A stretch of DNA of 61,763 bases from the NCBI GenBank assembly GCA_023954255.1, contig JAMLIH010000011.1:1-61763 (forward strand). Direction: 5' to 3'. The position numbers were made by a program, and so were the translations under genes. This DNA is from Phyllobacteriaceae bacterium (GTDB lineage Bacteria; Pseudomonadota; Alphaproteobacteria; Rhizobiales; Rhizobiaceae). The notes beneath the pieces are model-generated. The model was not told where the DNA came from and did no database searches. It was given only the letters and a program-made list of their open reading frames with translations. Numbering within the stretch: position 1 is the stretch's first letter; every line of letters starts with the position of its first letter. Positions 12,539-21,164 of this stretch are shown here, piece after piece.

Positions 12539-12979
12539 TCACCATAGCCCCACGGCGATCTGGGCTTCCTCGCTCATGCGCTCGGGCGTCCAGGGCGGAT
12601 CGAAAACCATGTCGACCTCAACATCCATGACGCCTTCGACACCGGCAACAGCGTTCTGCACCCAGCCGGGCATTTCGCCGGCGACAGGACAGCCCGGCGC
12701 CGTCAGTGTCATGTCGATCTTGACCGTCCGGTCGTCCTCGATATCGACCTTGTAGATCAGGCCGAGTTCGTAGATGTCGGCGGGAATCTCCGGATCGTAG
12801 ACCGTCTTGAGCGCAGCAATAATGTCGGTGGTGATGCGCTCGAGTTCTTCCGCCGGAATCGCGCTGCCGGAAAAGGCGGCCGCATTCGGCCCGTTCAGGC
12901 TTTCGGCCAGATCGGGCCCGTCGGCAGCATCGCTGTTTGCGGGCATATCGGTCTTTGCAGCGTCGCTCATCGGTTCCAT
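12539..12979 (-). CDS. sufT: SUF-associated MIP18/DUF59 protein SufT
   Basis: A 146-residue protein with an Asp/Ala-rich N-terminal tail (about 45 residues) and a MIP18 (DUF59) domain: VYDPEIPADIYELGLIYKV, then TLTAPGCPVAGEMPGWV with the conserved Cys. SufT-type proteins help Fe-S maturation of client proteins. In the Agrobacterium suf operon the equivalent position is called sufX. The start at 12979 lies 5 nt after the sufS stop; a second ATG at 12970 (MSDAAK) is also possible. Confidence 0.9.
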   Translation of the reverse strand: MEPMSDAAKTDMPANSDAADGPDLAESLNGPNAAAFSGSAIPAEELERITTDIIAALKTVYDPEIPADIYELGLIYKVDIEDDRTVKIDMTLTAPGCPVAGEMPGWVQNAVAGVEGVMDVEVDMVFDPPWTPERMSEEAQIAVGLW

Positions 12980-12984
12980 GCCCT

Positions 12985-14214
12985 TCAGGTAAAGAATTTG
13001 CGCGCCTTTTCAAGCGCATCGACCAGCGCGTCCACCTCTGCGCGGGTATTGTACATGCCGAAGGAGGCGCGGCAGGTGGAGGTGATGCCGAAGCGCTGCA
13101 TCAGCGGCTGGGCGCAATGGGTCCCTGCCCGGACGGCAACGCCCTGGCGGTCGATCACCATGGAAACGTCATGGGCGTGGATGCCCTGAAGCTCGAAGGA
13201 GAAGATCGCGCCCTTGTCCGGCGTGGTGCCGAAAAGCCGCAACGAATTGATCTTCGACAGTTGCTCGGTGGCGTAATCGCGCAGATCGTTTTCATGCGCC
13301 AGGATCGCCTCGCGACCGACAGCCGCGACATAGTCCATCGCTGCGCCGAGGCCGATCGCCTGGGCAATGGGCGGGGTTCCCGCCTCGAAACGGTGCGGCG
13401 GCTCGCCATAGGTGACCTCGTCCTCGGTAACGTCGAGGATCATCTCGCCACCGCCCTTGAAGGGCTGCATGGCCTTTAGGTGTTCCATCCTGCCGTACAA
13501 TGCGCCGATGCCCGAGGGGCCATAGAGCTTGTGGCCGGTAATGCAGTAGAAATCGACATCGAGCGCCTGCACGTCGACCGGCAGGTGAACGGCGCCCTGG
13601 CTGCCGTCTGCCATCACCAGCGCGCCGTGCCCGTGCGCGATTGCCGCGACTTCCTTCAACGGCACGATGGTGCCAAGGACGTTGGACATGTGGGTGATGG
13701 CGACCAGCTTCGTTCGATCCGTGAAGCAGGCCCTGAACTTTTCGAGATCGAAGCCGCCATCGGCCTCGACCGGCGCCCAGACCAGCTTGACGCCCATGCG
13801 CTCGCGCAGGAAATGCCAGGGAACGATGTTGGAATGATGCTCCATCTGGGAGACGATGATCTCGTCGCCCTCCCTCAGGTGTTTCATCGCCCAGCCATAG
13901 GCAACGAGATTGATCGAATCGGTGGCGCCGGAAGTGAAGACGATCTCCTCAACCTTTTCCGCGTTCAGGAAACGGCGCACCGTCTCGCGCGCCTTTTCAT
14001 AGGCGTCGGTCGCGGCATTCGACAAGAAATGCAGGCCGCGATGCACATTGGCATATTCGTGGCTGTAGACGTGGTTGACCGCATCGATCACCGCCCTGGG
14101 CTTCTGGGCCGAGGCACCGTTGTCGAGATAGACCAGCGGCTTGCCGTAGACCTCCCGCGACAGGATCGGAAAGTCGGCGCGGATTTTGGCGATGTCGTAG
14201 ACGGGCTTATCCAT
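12985..14214 (-). CDS. sufS: class II cysteine desulfurase SufS
   Basis: A 409-residue PLP enzyme that removes sulfur from cysteine and loads it as persulfide for SufBCD. The PLP lysine is K229 in CITGHKLYGPSG; the persulfide cysteine is C367 in VRAGTHCAQPLM, in the short-loop context of group II enzymes. The N-terminus YDIAKIRADFPILSREVYGKPLVYLDNGASAQKP is diagnostic. The ATG at 14214 overlaps the sufD stop by 8 bp. It is the second cysteine desulfurase of this operon; the other, at the promoter-proximal end, is of the IscS/NifS class. Confidence 0.95.
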   Translation of the reverse strand: MDKPVYDIAKIRADFPILSREVYGKPLVYLDNGASAQKPRAVIDAVNHVYSHEYANVHRGLHFLSNAATDAYEKARETVRRFLNAEKVEEIVFTSGATDSINLVAYGWAMKHLREGDEIIVSQMEHHSNIVPWHFLRERMGVKLVWAPVEADGGFDLEKFRACFTDRTKLVAITHMSNVLGTIVPLKEVAAIAHGHGALVMADGSQGAVHLPVDVQALDVDFYCITGHKLYGPSGIGALYGRMEHLKAMQPFKGGGEMILDVTEDEVTYGEPPHRFEAGTPPIAQAIGLGAAMDYVAAVGREAILAHENDLRDYATEQLSKINSLRLFGTTPDKGAIFSFELQGIHAHDVSMVIDRQGVAVRAGTHCAQPLMQRFGITSTCRASFGMYNTRAEVDALVDALEKARKFFT

Positions 14215-15475
14215 TGATGTCGAGCCAGCTTTCGATACGGTCGACCAGCGCTCCGGCCAGTTCCGTATCCTCGAAATCCTCGAAGACCTCCTCGACGAAG
14301 GCCTTGACCAGCAGCGCCCTTGCATCGCGCTCGGGAATGCCGCGGGCGCGCAGGTAGAACAGCTGTTCGTCCTCGATGTCGGCCACCGTCGCGCCATGGG
14401 CACAGACGACGTCATCGGCAAAGATTTCCAGCTCCGGCTTGGCGGAGAAATCGGCTTCGTCGGACAGCAGCAGCGTGTTGCAGGCCATCTGCGCATCGGT
14501 CTTCTGGGCCGGCTGCGCGACGCGGATCTGGCCCTGGAAGACGCCCTTGCCCGAACCGGGAACCACGTTGCGGAACAGTTCCGTGGCAACCGTATTGGGA
14601 ACGTTGTGAGTCAGCGTCGTCGTCACATCGACATGCGAGTCGTTGCCGACCAGATTGACGCCCTTGATGGCCAGATTGGCGTTCTCGCCATTGACGGCGA
14701 CATGAACCTCCTGGCGCACCAGCCTGCCGCCGGCGTTGAGGATCAGGATCGTCAGATCGGTATCTTCCGCCAGTTCCACGTTCAACTGGCCGAGCCGCGT
14801 TGTCTCGACACCCAGTTCCTGATCGATCACCCAGACGGCCTTTGCACCCTTTTCAAGCACCAGGTTGCAGACGACGCTCTGGAAATTGCCGGTGATCGAG
14901 GAATGATGCCGCTCGATGAAGGTTGCCTGTGCGCCTTCGCCGAAGCGAACCGAATGGCGCAGGTTGGAGGCGGTTTCGTCGGCGCAGGTATGGGCCAGAA
15001 TGACCGGCTCCGCCAGTTTCACCCCTGCTTGTACCGCGAGCACGACGCCGGTTTCGGCAAGGCCGGCATTGATCAGCCCGATCGTGTCGGCCTCTACCGG
15101 CACGCCATGGGTGGTTGTTAACGCTTCCTCGCCCACCGTGCCGGAAAGCCCCTCCGGCATGCCGGCAAGATGGCCGATAACATGGAAAGTGTTGGAAAAA
15201 CCGAGCGTGTAGCCCTCGACCAGCGGCGGCAGGTCGACCAGGCTTTCGGATGAAAACTCGCTCTGAATGGCGCGCGGCGGCTTGGGGTAGTCACGCAGCA
15301 GGTTTCTGAGGTCGGTATAGTGCCAGGCTTCGACGCGGCGCGTCGGCAGGCCGGACTTTTCTATCCCGGCCAGCGCCCTGGCGGCCGCCTCCTTCGCCAC
15401 GCTGTCGACCTTGCCGAGCGCTGCGATCAGCGCTTCTTCGGCCGCCGTGTGGGTTATTGGGGTCTGCATGTTCAT
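14207..15475 (-). CDS. sufD: Fe-S scaffold subunit SufD
   Basis: A 422-residue SufD, partner of SufB and SufC in the cytosolic scaffold complex. The middle is a long right-handed beta-helix type region; the conserved C-terminal helical part has CAHGATVADIEDEQLFYLRARGIPE, including the His of the SufB-SufD cluster site. The N-terminal helical region (EAALGKV to ALAGIEKSG, then TRRVEAWHYTDLRNLL) is typical. GAGG lies upstream of the ATG at 15475. The gap to sufC is 42 bp, and the 3' end overlaps sufS. Confidence 0.95.
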   Translation of the reverse strand: MNMQTPITHTAAEEALIAALGKVDSVAKEAAARALAGIEKSGLPTRRVEAWHYTDLRNLLRDYPKPPRAIQSEFSSESLVDLPPLVEGYTLGFSNTFHVIGHLAGMPEGLSGTVGEEALTTTHGVPVEADTIGLINAGLAETGVVLAVQAGVKLAEPVILAHTCADETASNLRHSVRFGEGAQATFIERHHSSITGNFQSVVCNLVLEKGAKAVWVIDQELGVETTRLGQLNVELAEDTDLTILILNAGGRLVRQEVHVAVNGENANLAIKGVNLVGNDSHVDVTTTLTHNVPNTVATELFRNVVPGSGKGVFQGQIRVAQPAQKTDAQMACNTLLLSDEADFSAKPELEIFADDVVCAHGATVADIEDEQLFYLRARGIPERDARALLVKAFVEEVFEDFEDTELAGALVDRIESWLDING

Positions 15476-15517
15476 GTCTTACCTCATGCCGCTTTCCGGC
15501 CGCTTTCAAAACTGCCC

Positions 15518-16273
15518 TCAGGCAGCTTTCGCGATGATGTCGGCATAGCCCTGTTCCTCAAGCTGCAGCGCCAGTTCCTTGCCGCCCGACTGGATGATGC
15601 GGCCCTTGTAGAGCACGTGCACGCTGTCGGGCACGATGTGCTCGAGCAGGCGCTGGTAGTGGGTGATGACGAGGAAGGCGCGCTCGGGCGACCTGAGCGC
15701 ATTGACGCCGTCGGAGACCACCTTCAGCGCGTCGATGTCGAGGCCTGAATCGGTTTCGTCCATGACACAGAATTTCGGCTCGAGCAGCGACATCTGCAGG
15801 ATTTCGGCGCGTTTCTTCTCGCCACCGGAAAAGCCGGTGTTGAGCGAACGCTTCAGCATGTCCATCGAAATGCCGAGACGGCCGGCCGCGTCCTTCACCT
15901 TCTTGATGAATTCAGGCGTCGTGAACTCGTCCTGGCCACGCGCCTTGCGCTGGGAGTTCATGGCAGCCTTGAGGAAGTTCATGGTCGGCACGCCTGGAAT
16001 TTCCACCGGGTACTGGAAGGCGAGAAACAGGCCGGCGGCTGCGCGTTCGTCCGGTTCCATCTCCAGAATGCTCTCACCATTGAGCAGGATGTCACCCTCG
16101 GTGACCTCGTAGTCCTCCTTGCCGGCCATGACATAGGACAGCGTCGATTTTCCCGAGCCGTTCGGCCCCATGATTGCCGCGACTTCGCCCGCCTTGACGG
16201 TCAGATCGACCCCGTTGAGGATCATCGTGTCGGTGTCGGCGATTTTGACGTGCAGGTTCCTGATTTCGATCAT
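15518..16273 (-). CDS. sufC: Fe-S cluster assembly ATPase SufC
   Basis: A 251-residue ABC-type ATPase that drives conformational change in SufBCD. It has Walker A GPNGSGKST, the ABC signature FSGGEKKRAEI, and Walker B CVMDETDSGLDID followed by the switch His in VITHYQRLL. AAGGAAG lies just before the ATG. Unlike in most suf operons, it does not follow sufB directly: three small genes (121, 54 and 162 codons' worth of protein) intervene. Confidence 0.96.
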   Translation of the reverse strand: MIEIRNLHVKIADTDTMILNGVDLTVKAGEVAAIMGPNGSGKSTLSYVMAGKEDYEVTEGDILLNGESILEMEPDERAAAGLFLAFQYPVEIPGVPTMNFLKAAMNSQRKARGQDEFTTPEFIKKVKDAAGRLGISMDMLKRSLNTGFSGGEKKRAEILQMSLLEPKFCVMDETDSGLDIDALKVVSDGVNALRSPERAFLVITHYQRLLEHIVPDSVHVLYKGRIIQSGGKELALQLEEQGYADIIAKAA

Positions 16274-16318
16274 TTTTACTTCCTTCTGAATTCCTGTTCG
16301 GAGACGGGCACGCCGGCC

Positions 16319-16807
16319 TCATTCCTCTCCGTCGAAATAGTTGAGCGGCTCGCCCGGGCGGAAAATGTGGCGCACGCCGCCGCTCATGGTCGACCAGTCA
16401 AAGCGGCTGATGACGGATATCTTTCCGGAATCGGGATATTCGACGACCTCGGTCCCGGCCATGGTCGAAATGCCGAGATATTTGAGCGTGTCCTTGCCCG
16501 TGTTGATCAGCTGGTGGGCATTTTCCGCTCCCCCGGTGGGGGCGGCGCAGACATCACCTGCCCTGACGGGATATTCCTTGTCGCCAAAGCGGTAGGTGCC
16601 CTCGCCTTCGAGGATCACAAACAGTTCGTGAAGCTGATGGTGGACATGGAAGGGAAACGCCTTCTTGCCCGGCTCGACCACATGCAGCATGACGCCGATG
16701 CCGGTCGATCCAATCTGCGGCCCGAAGGAGGCGACCTTCGCCGCAAAGCCCGCGCCATTGCCGGTTTCGCGCATTTCCAGTTCGTCGATGTTGATGACCG
16801 GTTTCAT
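16319..16807 (-). CDS. cupin-domain protein within the suf operon
   Basis: A 162-residue single-domain cupin. Motif 1 is FPFHVHHQLHELFVILEG (two His, Glu as metal ligands), and motif 2 is APTGGAENAHQLINTG. The fold usually binds a metal and small ligands or acts as dioxygenase or isomerase; the role here is unknown. Its ATG begins one base after the stop of the 54-residue gene upstream, indicating translational coupling, and sufC follows 45 bp later. Being inside the operon suggests co-regulation with Fe-S assembly, but a direct role is inference. Confidence 0.85.
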   Translation of the reverse strand: MKPVINIDELEMRETGNGAGFAAKVASFGPQIGSTGIGVMLHVVEPGKKAFPFHVHHQLHELFVILEGEGTYRFGDKEYPVRAGDVCAAPTGGAENAHQLINTGKDTLKYLGISTMAGTEVVEYPDSGKISVISRFDWSTMSGGVRHIFRPGEPLNYFDGEE

Positions 16808-16808
16808 C

Positions 16809-16973
16809 TCAATATCCCATCATGCTCTTGAGAAAGGGCAGAATGCTCGCGGCAATGATGCCGACCACCGCACCGATGACGATACGAACGCCCCGCCCGC
16901 CAAGCGATGGCGCAAAGGCTGCCAGCGCGCCGCAGATAGCGGCATACCAGACGATGGCGGTGCTATCGATCAT
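16809..16973 (-). CDS. 54-aa small membrane protein within the suf operon
   Basis: A short open frame ([13 protein letters not shown]... to ...FLKSMMGY) fits exactly between two genes: its ATG overlaps the stop of the upstream 121-aa gene as ATGA (16970-16973), and its stop is one base before the cupin ATG. The protein has two hydrophobic helices, near residues 7-22 and 30-48, joined by a short PSLGGRG turn with positive charge, so it is probably an inner-membrane hairpin. No family recognised. The precise start/stop coupling on both sides is the main evidence that it is translated. Confidence 0.7.
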   Translation of the reverse strand: MIDSTAIVWYAAICGALAAFAPSLGGRGVRIVIGAVVGIIAASILPFLKSMMGY

Positions 16974-17335
16974 TCAGTCACCTCATCTTTTGAAAAGGAA
17001 TGGATGACTTCGATCTGGCCAATAATCTGCGAATTAAACTCAGCGAGATCCTCTGCCGGAATCCAGTATTCCTCATGTTCGCGCCCGCCGACAACTTTCC
17101 TTTCGAAGCGGTCCAGAAACAAGGTATCCACTTCAAACCGGGTAACGAACCCCTTGCCGCCGGAGTTGTGGCGAGCATTCCAATCGCGGGCGATCTGGAT
17201 TGCATAGCCTTCATTGGTAACTGGATAAAAAATAGGCTGTTCGGGAAGGCGCGGAGGAAATGCCGTCCATCTCGACTGTCTGATCAAAGCTAATTCCTCT
17301 GCCCCAACCGGCCGATAGAGTGTAGTTGTACTCAC
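16970..17335 (-). CDS. small conserved protein (labelled ADP-ribosylation/crystallin J1-type)
   Basis: A 121-residue protein starting at a GTG that overlaps the sufB stop (GTGA, 17332-17335). Longer in-frame extensions run into sufB and show no family resemblance, so the overlapping GTG is preferred. The sequence has [29 protein letters not shown] and [13 protein letters not shown]. From memory this matches short rhizobial proteins given the uninformative name ADP-ribosylation/crystallin J1; no enzyme motif is visible. Its end overlaps the 54-aa gene by ATGA. Function unknown, probably cytosolic. Confidence 0.75.
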   Translation of the reverse strand: MSTTTLYRPVGAEELALIRQSRWTAFPPRLPEQPIFYPVTNEGYAIQIARDWNARHNSGGKGFVTRFEVDTLFLDRFERKVVGGREHEEYWIPAEDLAEFNSQIIGQIEVIHSFSKDEVTE

Positions 17336-18852
17336 CCCACACTCCCCTCCAGCGAGATGCCGATCAGCTTCTGCGCCTCGACGGCGAATTCCATCGGCAG
17401 TTCCTGGATCACTTCCTTGACGAAGCCGTTGACGATCAGCGCTATTGCCTCCTCCTCGGGAATGCCTCTTGCCAGGCAATAGAAAAGCTGGTCGTCGGAA
17501 ATCTTCGAGGTCGTGGCCTCGTGCTCCAGCTGGCCGGCGTTCGCCTCTATATAGGGCACGGTATGGGCGCCGCACTGGTCGCCGATCAGCAGCGAGTCGC
17601 ACTGGGTGAAGTTGCGCGCATCGGCTGCCTTGCGGTGGACGGAAACCTGACCGCGATAGGTGTTGTTGGAGCGGCCGGCGGAAATGCCCTTGGAGATGAT
17701 GCGGCTCGTCGTGTTCTTGCCGAGATGCAGCATCTTGGTGCCGGAATCGACCTGCTGGGCACCGTTCGACACGGCAATCGAGTAGAATTCACCACGAGAG
17801 CCGTCACCGCGCAGGATGCAGCTTGGATATTTCCAGGTGATTGCCGAGCCGGTCTCGACCTGGGTCCAGGAAATCTTCGAATTGGCGCCTCGGCAGTCGC
17901 CACGCTTGGTAACGAAGTTGTAGATGCCGCCCTTGCCTTCGGAATCGCCCGGATACCAGTTCTGCACCGTCGAATACTTGATCTCGGCATCTTCCATGGC
18001 GATCAGCTCGACCACGGCGGCATGCAACTGGTTCTCGTCGCGCTGGGGCGCGGTACAGCCTTCGAGATAGGAAACGTAGGCGCCTTTCTCGGCGATGATC
18101 AGCGTGCGCTCGAACTGGCCGGTGTTCATCTCGTTGATGCGGAAATAGGTCGACAGTTCCATCGGGCAGCGCACGCCTTCCGGCACGTAGACGAAGGAAC
18201 CGTCGGTGAAGACCGCCGAATTGAGCGTTGCATAATAGTTGTCGGTGACCGGCACGACGGAGGCGAGATACTTCTTCACCAGATCCGGATGGTTGCGGAT
18301 TGCTTCCGAAATCGAACAGAAGATGACGCCTGCCTTGGCCAGTTCGTCCTTGAAGGTGGTAACGACAGACACCGAGTCGAACACCGCATCGACAGCAACG
18401 CGGCCCGACTTGTAGACATTGTCGCCGCCGTCTTCATCCAGCGTGGAGGCCTCGCCCGGCTTGCGGACACCGGCAAGGATTTCCTGCTCCTTGAGCGGAA
18501 TGCCGAGCTTTTCATAGGTCGCCAGCAGTTCGGGATCGACCTCGTCGAGCGATTTGGGGCCATCGCCGAAATTCTTCGGCGCGGCGTAGTAGTAGATGTC
18601 CTGGAAGTCGATTTCCGGATAGTCGACGCGTGCCCATTTGGGCTCGGTCATCTGCTGCCAGCGGCGGAACGCTTCCAGCCGCCACTCCAGCATCCATTCC
18701 GGCTCTTCCTTTTTGGCCGAGATGAAGGCGATCACCTCCTCGTTCAGGCCCTTGGGAGCCTTGTCGGATTCGATGTCGGTGGAAAAACCGTACTTGTATT
18801 TGTCAACGTCAAGTTGGGCGACGGCATCCACCGTCTCCTGCACAGCAGGCAT
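17332..18852 (-). CDS. sufB: Fe-S scaffold subunit SufB
   Basis: A 506-residue SufB, the main scaffold on which SufBCD builds clusters. Recognisable stretches are [52 protein letters not shown] and the C-terminal [19 protein letters not shown], which contains the conserved cysteine that takes sulfur or ligates the cluster, and [21 protein letters not shown]. Length is normal. It lies 65 bp after the IscS-like desulfurase gene and is coupled by GTGA to the next gene. Confidence 0.96.
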   Translation of the reverse strand: MPAVQETVDAVAQLDVDKYKYGFSTDIESDKAPKGLNEEVIAFISAKKEEPEWMLEWRLEAFRRWQQMTEPKWARVDYPEIDFQDIYYYAAPKNFGDGPKSLDEVDPELLATYEKLGIPLKEQEILAGVRKPGEASTLDEDGGDNVYKSGRVAVDAVFDSVSVVTTFKDELAKAGVIFCSISEAIRNHPDLVKKYLASVVPVTDNYYATLNSAVFTDGSFVYVPEGVRCPMELSTYFRINEMNTGQFERTLIIAEKGAYVSYLEGCTAPQRDENQLHAAVVELIAMEDAEIKYSTVQNWYPGDSEGKGGIYNFVTKRGDCRGANSKISWTQVETGSAITWKYPSCILRGDGSRGEFYSIAVSNGAQQVDSGTKMLHLGKNTTSRIISKGISAGRSNNTYRGQVSVHRKAADARNFTQCDSLLIGDQCGAHTVPYIEANAGQLEHEATTSKISDDQLFYCLARGIPEEEAIALIVNGFVKEVIQELPMEFAVEAQKLIGISLEGSVG

Positions 18853-18917
18853 TGGCTGTCTCCATCCTTTGCGGGTTCAACTTCCCGCCAGTTGGTATCA
18901 CCTGACCCGGCACCGCC

Positions 18918-20090
18918 TCAGGCGGCTATCCGGGTCACTATGTTGCGGAAGGCGCCGAGAAATGCCTCGGCATCGCTTCCAGTCGTTTGCGAACCGGTGC
19001 TGACACGCAGCGCGCAGGCAGCCAGTTCATCATCCACGCCCATGGCTTCCAGCACATGGGACTTTTTCACCTTTCCCGAGGAACAGGCCGATCCGGAGGA
19101 AACGGCAATGCCCGCAAGGTCGAGCGATATCAGTGCCGTTTCCGCCTTGATGCCCGGCACGGCAAAACAGCTGGTGTTGGCAAGCCTGCCGCCTGCCGCA
19201 TCGCGGCCGAAAAAGACGGGCGCGCCAGCCTTGTTGCCGGCTTCCCCGCATATAGTGGTTATGCCCGTTTCAATCGAGTCCCGGAGCATGGCAATTGCGC
19301 CCATTTCACCGGCACTTTGCGCCGCAACGGCCGCAGCAGCGCCGAATCCGGCGATCGCGGCGACGTTTTCGGTGCCGGCGCGGTTGAAACTCTCCTGTCC
19401 GCCGCCCCTGATGAGCGGAACGGGTGAAATCGTGCCATTGGCGAGAATCAGCGCGCCGGCTCCCTGCGGCCCGCCGATCTTGTGGCTTGAAAGCAGCACG
19501 AAATGGGCACCGAGCTCGCGCGGCGAAAACGGTATCCGGCCAAGGGCCTGCACCGCGTCGACAACCAAAAAGCCGTCATGGGCGTGCACCAGTCCGGCGA
19601 TTTTTTCCATCGGCTGAATGACGCCGGTCTCGTTGTTGGCAAGCTGGACGGCGACCATGGGCGATCCGGCGGTCGCGTCGTGCGCTGCCAGCGCGCGCTC
19701 AAGCGCTGCAAGATCCAGCATGCCGGAAGCATCCACCGGCAGGATTTCGACGGCCTCAGGCGAAAAGCGGCCACCGGCAAGCACACAGGCATGCTCCGTT
19801 GCGCCGACATAGAGCCTGGAAACGGGAATTTCATTGCCGCTAACGCGCAGAAGCGGCGAAAGCGCGTGCGCTGCAGCCTCACTGGCGCCGGAGGTGAAGA
19901 CAACCTGACCGGCAGAAACCCCGACCGCTTCCGCCAACTGGCGGCGGGCCTTTTCGACAATGGCGCGCGCTGCCCTGCCCTCGGCATGGACGGAAGAGGC
20001 ATTGCCGCACATGCCGAGCGCGGCGAGCATGGCGTCGCGCGCTTCAGCCCCGAGGGGGGCGCTGGCATTGTGGTCGAGATAGGCTCTCAC
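18918..20090 (-). CDS. sufS2: IscS/NifS-type cysteine desulfurase heading the suf operon
   Basis: A 390-residue group I cysteine desulfurase. It has the opening YLDHNASAPLG, a PLP lysine K204 in LLSSHKIGGPQGAG, and the catalytic cysteine C336 in SSGSACSSGKVKKSHVL, within the longer flexible loop of IscS/NifS-type enzymes. It supplies sulfur to the scaffold; rhizobial suf operons (for example sufS2BCDS1XA of Agrobacterium) have just this gene first. The GTG at 20090, with GGAAGG upstream, is preferred; a TTG at 20165 would add 25 unconvincing residues. Confidence 0.9.
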   Translation of the reverse strand: MRAYLDHNASAPLGAEARDAMLAALGMCGNASSVHAEGRAARAIVEKARRQLAEAVGVSAGQVVFTSGASEAAAHALSPLLRVSGNEIPVSRLYVGATEHACVLAGGRFSPEAVEILPVDASGMLDLAALERALAAHDATAGSPMVAVQLANNETGVIQPMEKIAGLVHAHDGFLVVDAVQALGRIPFSPRELGAHFVLLSSHKIGGPQGAGALILANGTISPVPLIRGGGQESFNRAGTENVAAIAGFGAAAAVAAQSAGEMGAIAMLRDSIETGITTICGEAGNKAGAPVFFGRDAAGGRLANTSCFAVPGIKAETALISLDLAGIAVSSGSACSSGKVKKSHVLEAMGVDDELAACALRVSTGSQTTGSDAEAFLGAFRNIVTRIAA

Positions 20091-20274
20091 CTGTTTTCCG
20101 CCTTCCGATCCTGTCTGCGGGTCCTGTCCGCCGATTGCGGCCCTTGCCGGCCGTTTTCCGAGCAAGGGCCGATTTTACAGCCCGTGCCGCATTTTTCTTG
20201 TATTCGGCACCCTCAATTGTCTAAAGAAGCGCCCACATGAATTGCCTGCAGGCGGGCCCGTCTGCAATGTTTAC

Positions 20275-20297
20275 CCATTTAGAATAGTTCTAAATGG
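20275..20297. promoter_or_regulatory. ICE-like palindrome (candidate Irr operator)
   Basis: A perfect palindrome with 10-bp arms: CCATTTAGAA, spacer TAG, TTCTAAATGG. The core TTTAGAA-N3-TTCTAAA matches the iron control element bound by Irr in rhizobia. It lies in the 308-bp region between sufS2 (start 20090, minus) and the alpha/beta hydrolase (start 20399, plus), about 196 bp from the first and 113 bp from the second. That region otherwise holds only putative promoters. Irr control of suf genes is known in the order; which of the two units it controls here is inference. Confidence 0.7.
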
Positions 20298-20398
20298 TCT
20301 TAGACGGCCCGATATCCAAGGTCAAGTATCCAGGGGCGAGCCGGTGCGCCGTTTCACGACGATGCGCGACGCCATGGCGGGCCCGATCAGGAGTGATG

Positions 20399-21082
20399 AT
20401 GCCAGAAGTGATTTTCAATGGCCCGAGCGGCCGGCTCGAGGGCCGCTACCAGCCTTCCGAGGACAAGACGGCACCGATCGCCATCGTGCTGCATCCCCAC
20501 CCGCATCCGAAGTTCGGCGGCACCATGAACAACAAGATCGTCTACGATCTTTTCTACATGTTCGTGGAGCGCAATTTCACCACGCTGCGGTTCAATTTCC
20601 GCGGCGTCGGGCGCAGCCAGGGCGAATTCGACCACGGCCAGGGCGAGCTTTCCGATGCTGCCGCGGCACTCGACTGGGTGCAGAGCCTGCATCCCGATTC
20701 GCGCGGCTGCTGGGTGGCCGGTTTTTCCTTCGGCGCATGGATCGGCATGCAGTTGCTGATGCGGCGGCCGGAGATCGAGGGGTTCATTTCGGTCGCCCCG
20801 CAGGCAAACCTGTATGACTTTTCCTTCCTCGCGCCCTGCCCGTCTTCCGGCCTGATCATCCATGGCGGCATGGACCGGGTAGCCCCCTCCAGCGATGTTC
20901 AGGGACTGGTCGACAAGCTGAAGACGCAGAAGGGCATCAAGATCACCCAGGAAACCATCGAGGACGCCAACCATTTCTTCAGCGAACACGAGGAAGAACT
21001 GATCGAGCGTTGCGGCACCTATCTCGACAAGCGGCTCGGGCTGATCGAGGGCGGCGTCGAGGAAACCATGCTGCTGCGCTGA
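20399..21082 (+). CDS. alpha/beta hydrolase (dienelactone hydrolase-like)
   Basis: A 227-residue alpha/beta hydrolase. It has the HG-type loop LHPHPHPKFGGTMNN, the strand LRFNFRGVGRSQGEFDHG, the nucleophile elbow AGFSFGAW with Ser, and a possible acid/His pair in GMDRVAPSSDV and EDANHFF. The family is conserved and uncharacterised in rhizobia. AGGAG precedes two adjacent ATGs; the second (20399) has the better spacing. It is divergent from the suf operon and shares the ICE-containing intergenic region. Confidence 0.85.
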   Translation: MPEVIFNGPSGRLEGRYQPSEDKTAPIAIVLHPHPHPKFGGTMNNKIVYDLFYMFVERNFTTLRFNFRGVGRSQGEFDHGQGELSDAAAALDWVQSLHPDSRGCWVAGFSFGAWIGMQLLMRRPEIEGFISVAPQANLYDFSFLAPCPSSGLIIHGGMDRVAPSSDVQGLVDKLKTQKGIKITQETIEDANHFFSEHEEELIERCGTYLDKRLGLIEGGVEETMLLR

Positions 21083-21110
21083 ACGCGGCCGCACACCCCT
21101 GCAGAACATC

Positions 21111-21147
21111 AAAAGCACCGCTGCATTTCTGCAGCGGTGCTTTTCTT
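21111..21147. terminator. bidirectional intrinsic terminator
   Basis: A 15-bp perfect stem (AAAAGCACCGCTGCA / TGCAGCGGTGCTTTT, 21111-21125 and 21130-21144) with a TTTC loop. A T-run follows on the plus strand and an A-run precedes it, so it can end transcription from both the hydrolase (plus) and the glutamate dehydrogenase (minus). Confidence 0.9.
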
Positions 21148-21164
21148 TTCCCTGTTATGCGGTT

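Noticed and set aside
16319-17335. The extra suf genes as a new Fe-S or defence system
   Set aside because: The genes are interesting but no domain supports a new pathway. Similar small genes occur in rhizobial suf operons as I recall, so I treat them as accessory.
17326-19617. A 763-codon plus-strand open frame across sufB and the cysteine desulfurase
   Set aside because: It is the antisense shadow of two well-supported suf genes, with no family resemblance of its own.
20219-20227. TCTAAAGAA near the suf start as a second ICE half-site
   Set aside because: It matches only part of one arm and has no partner arm at the right spacing.
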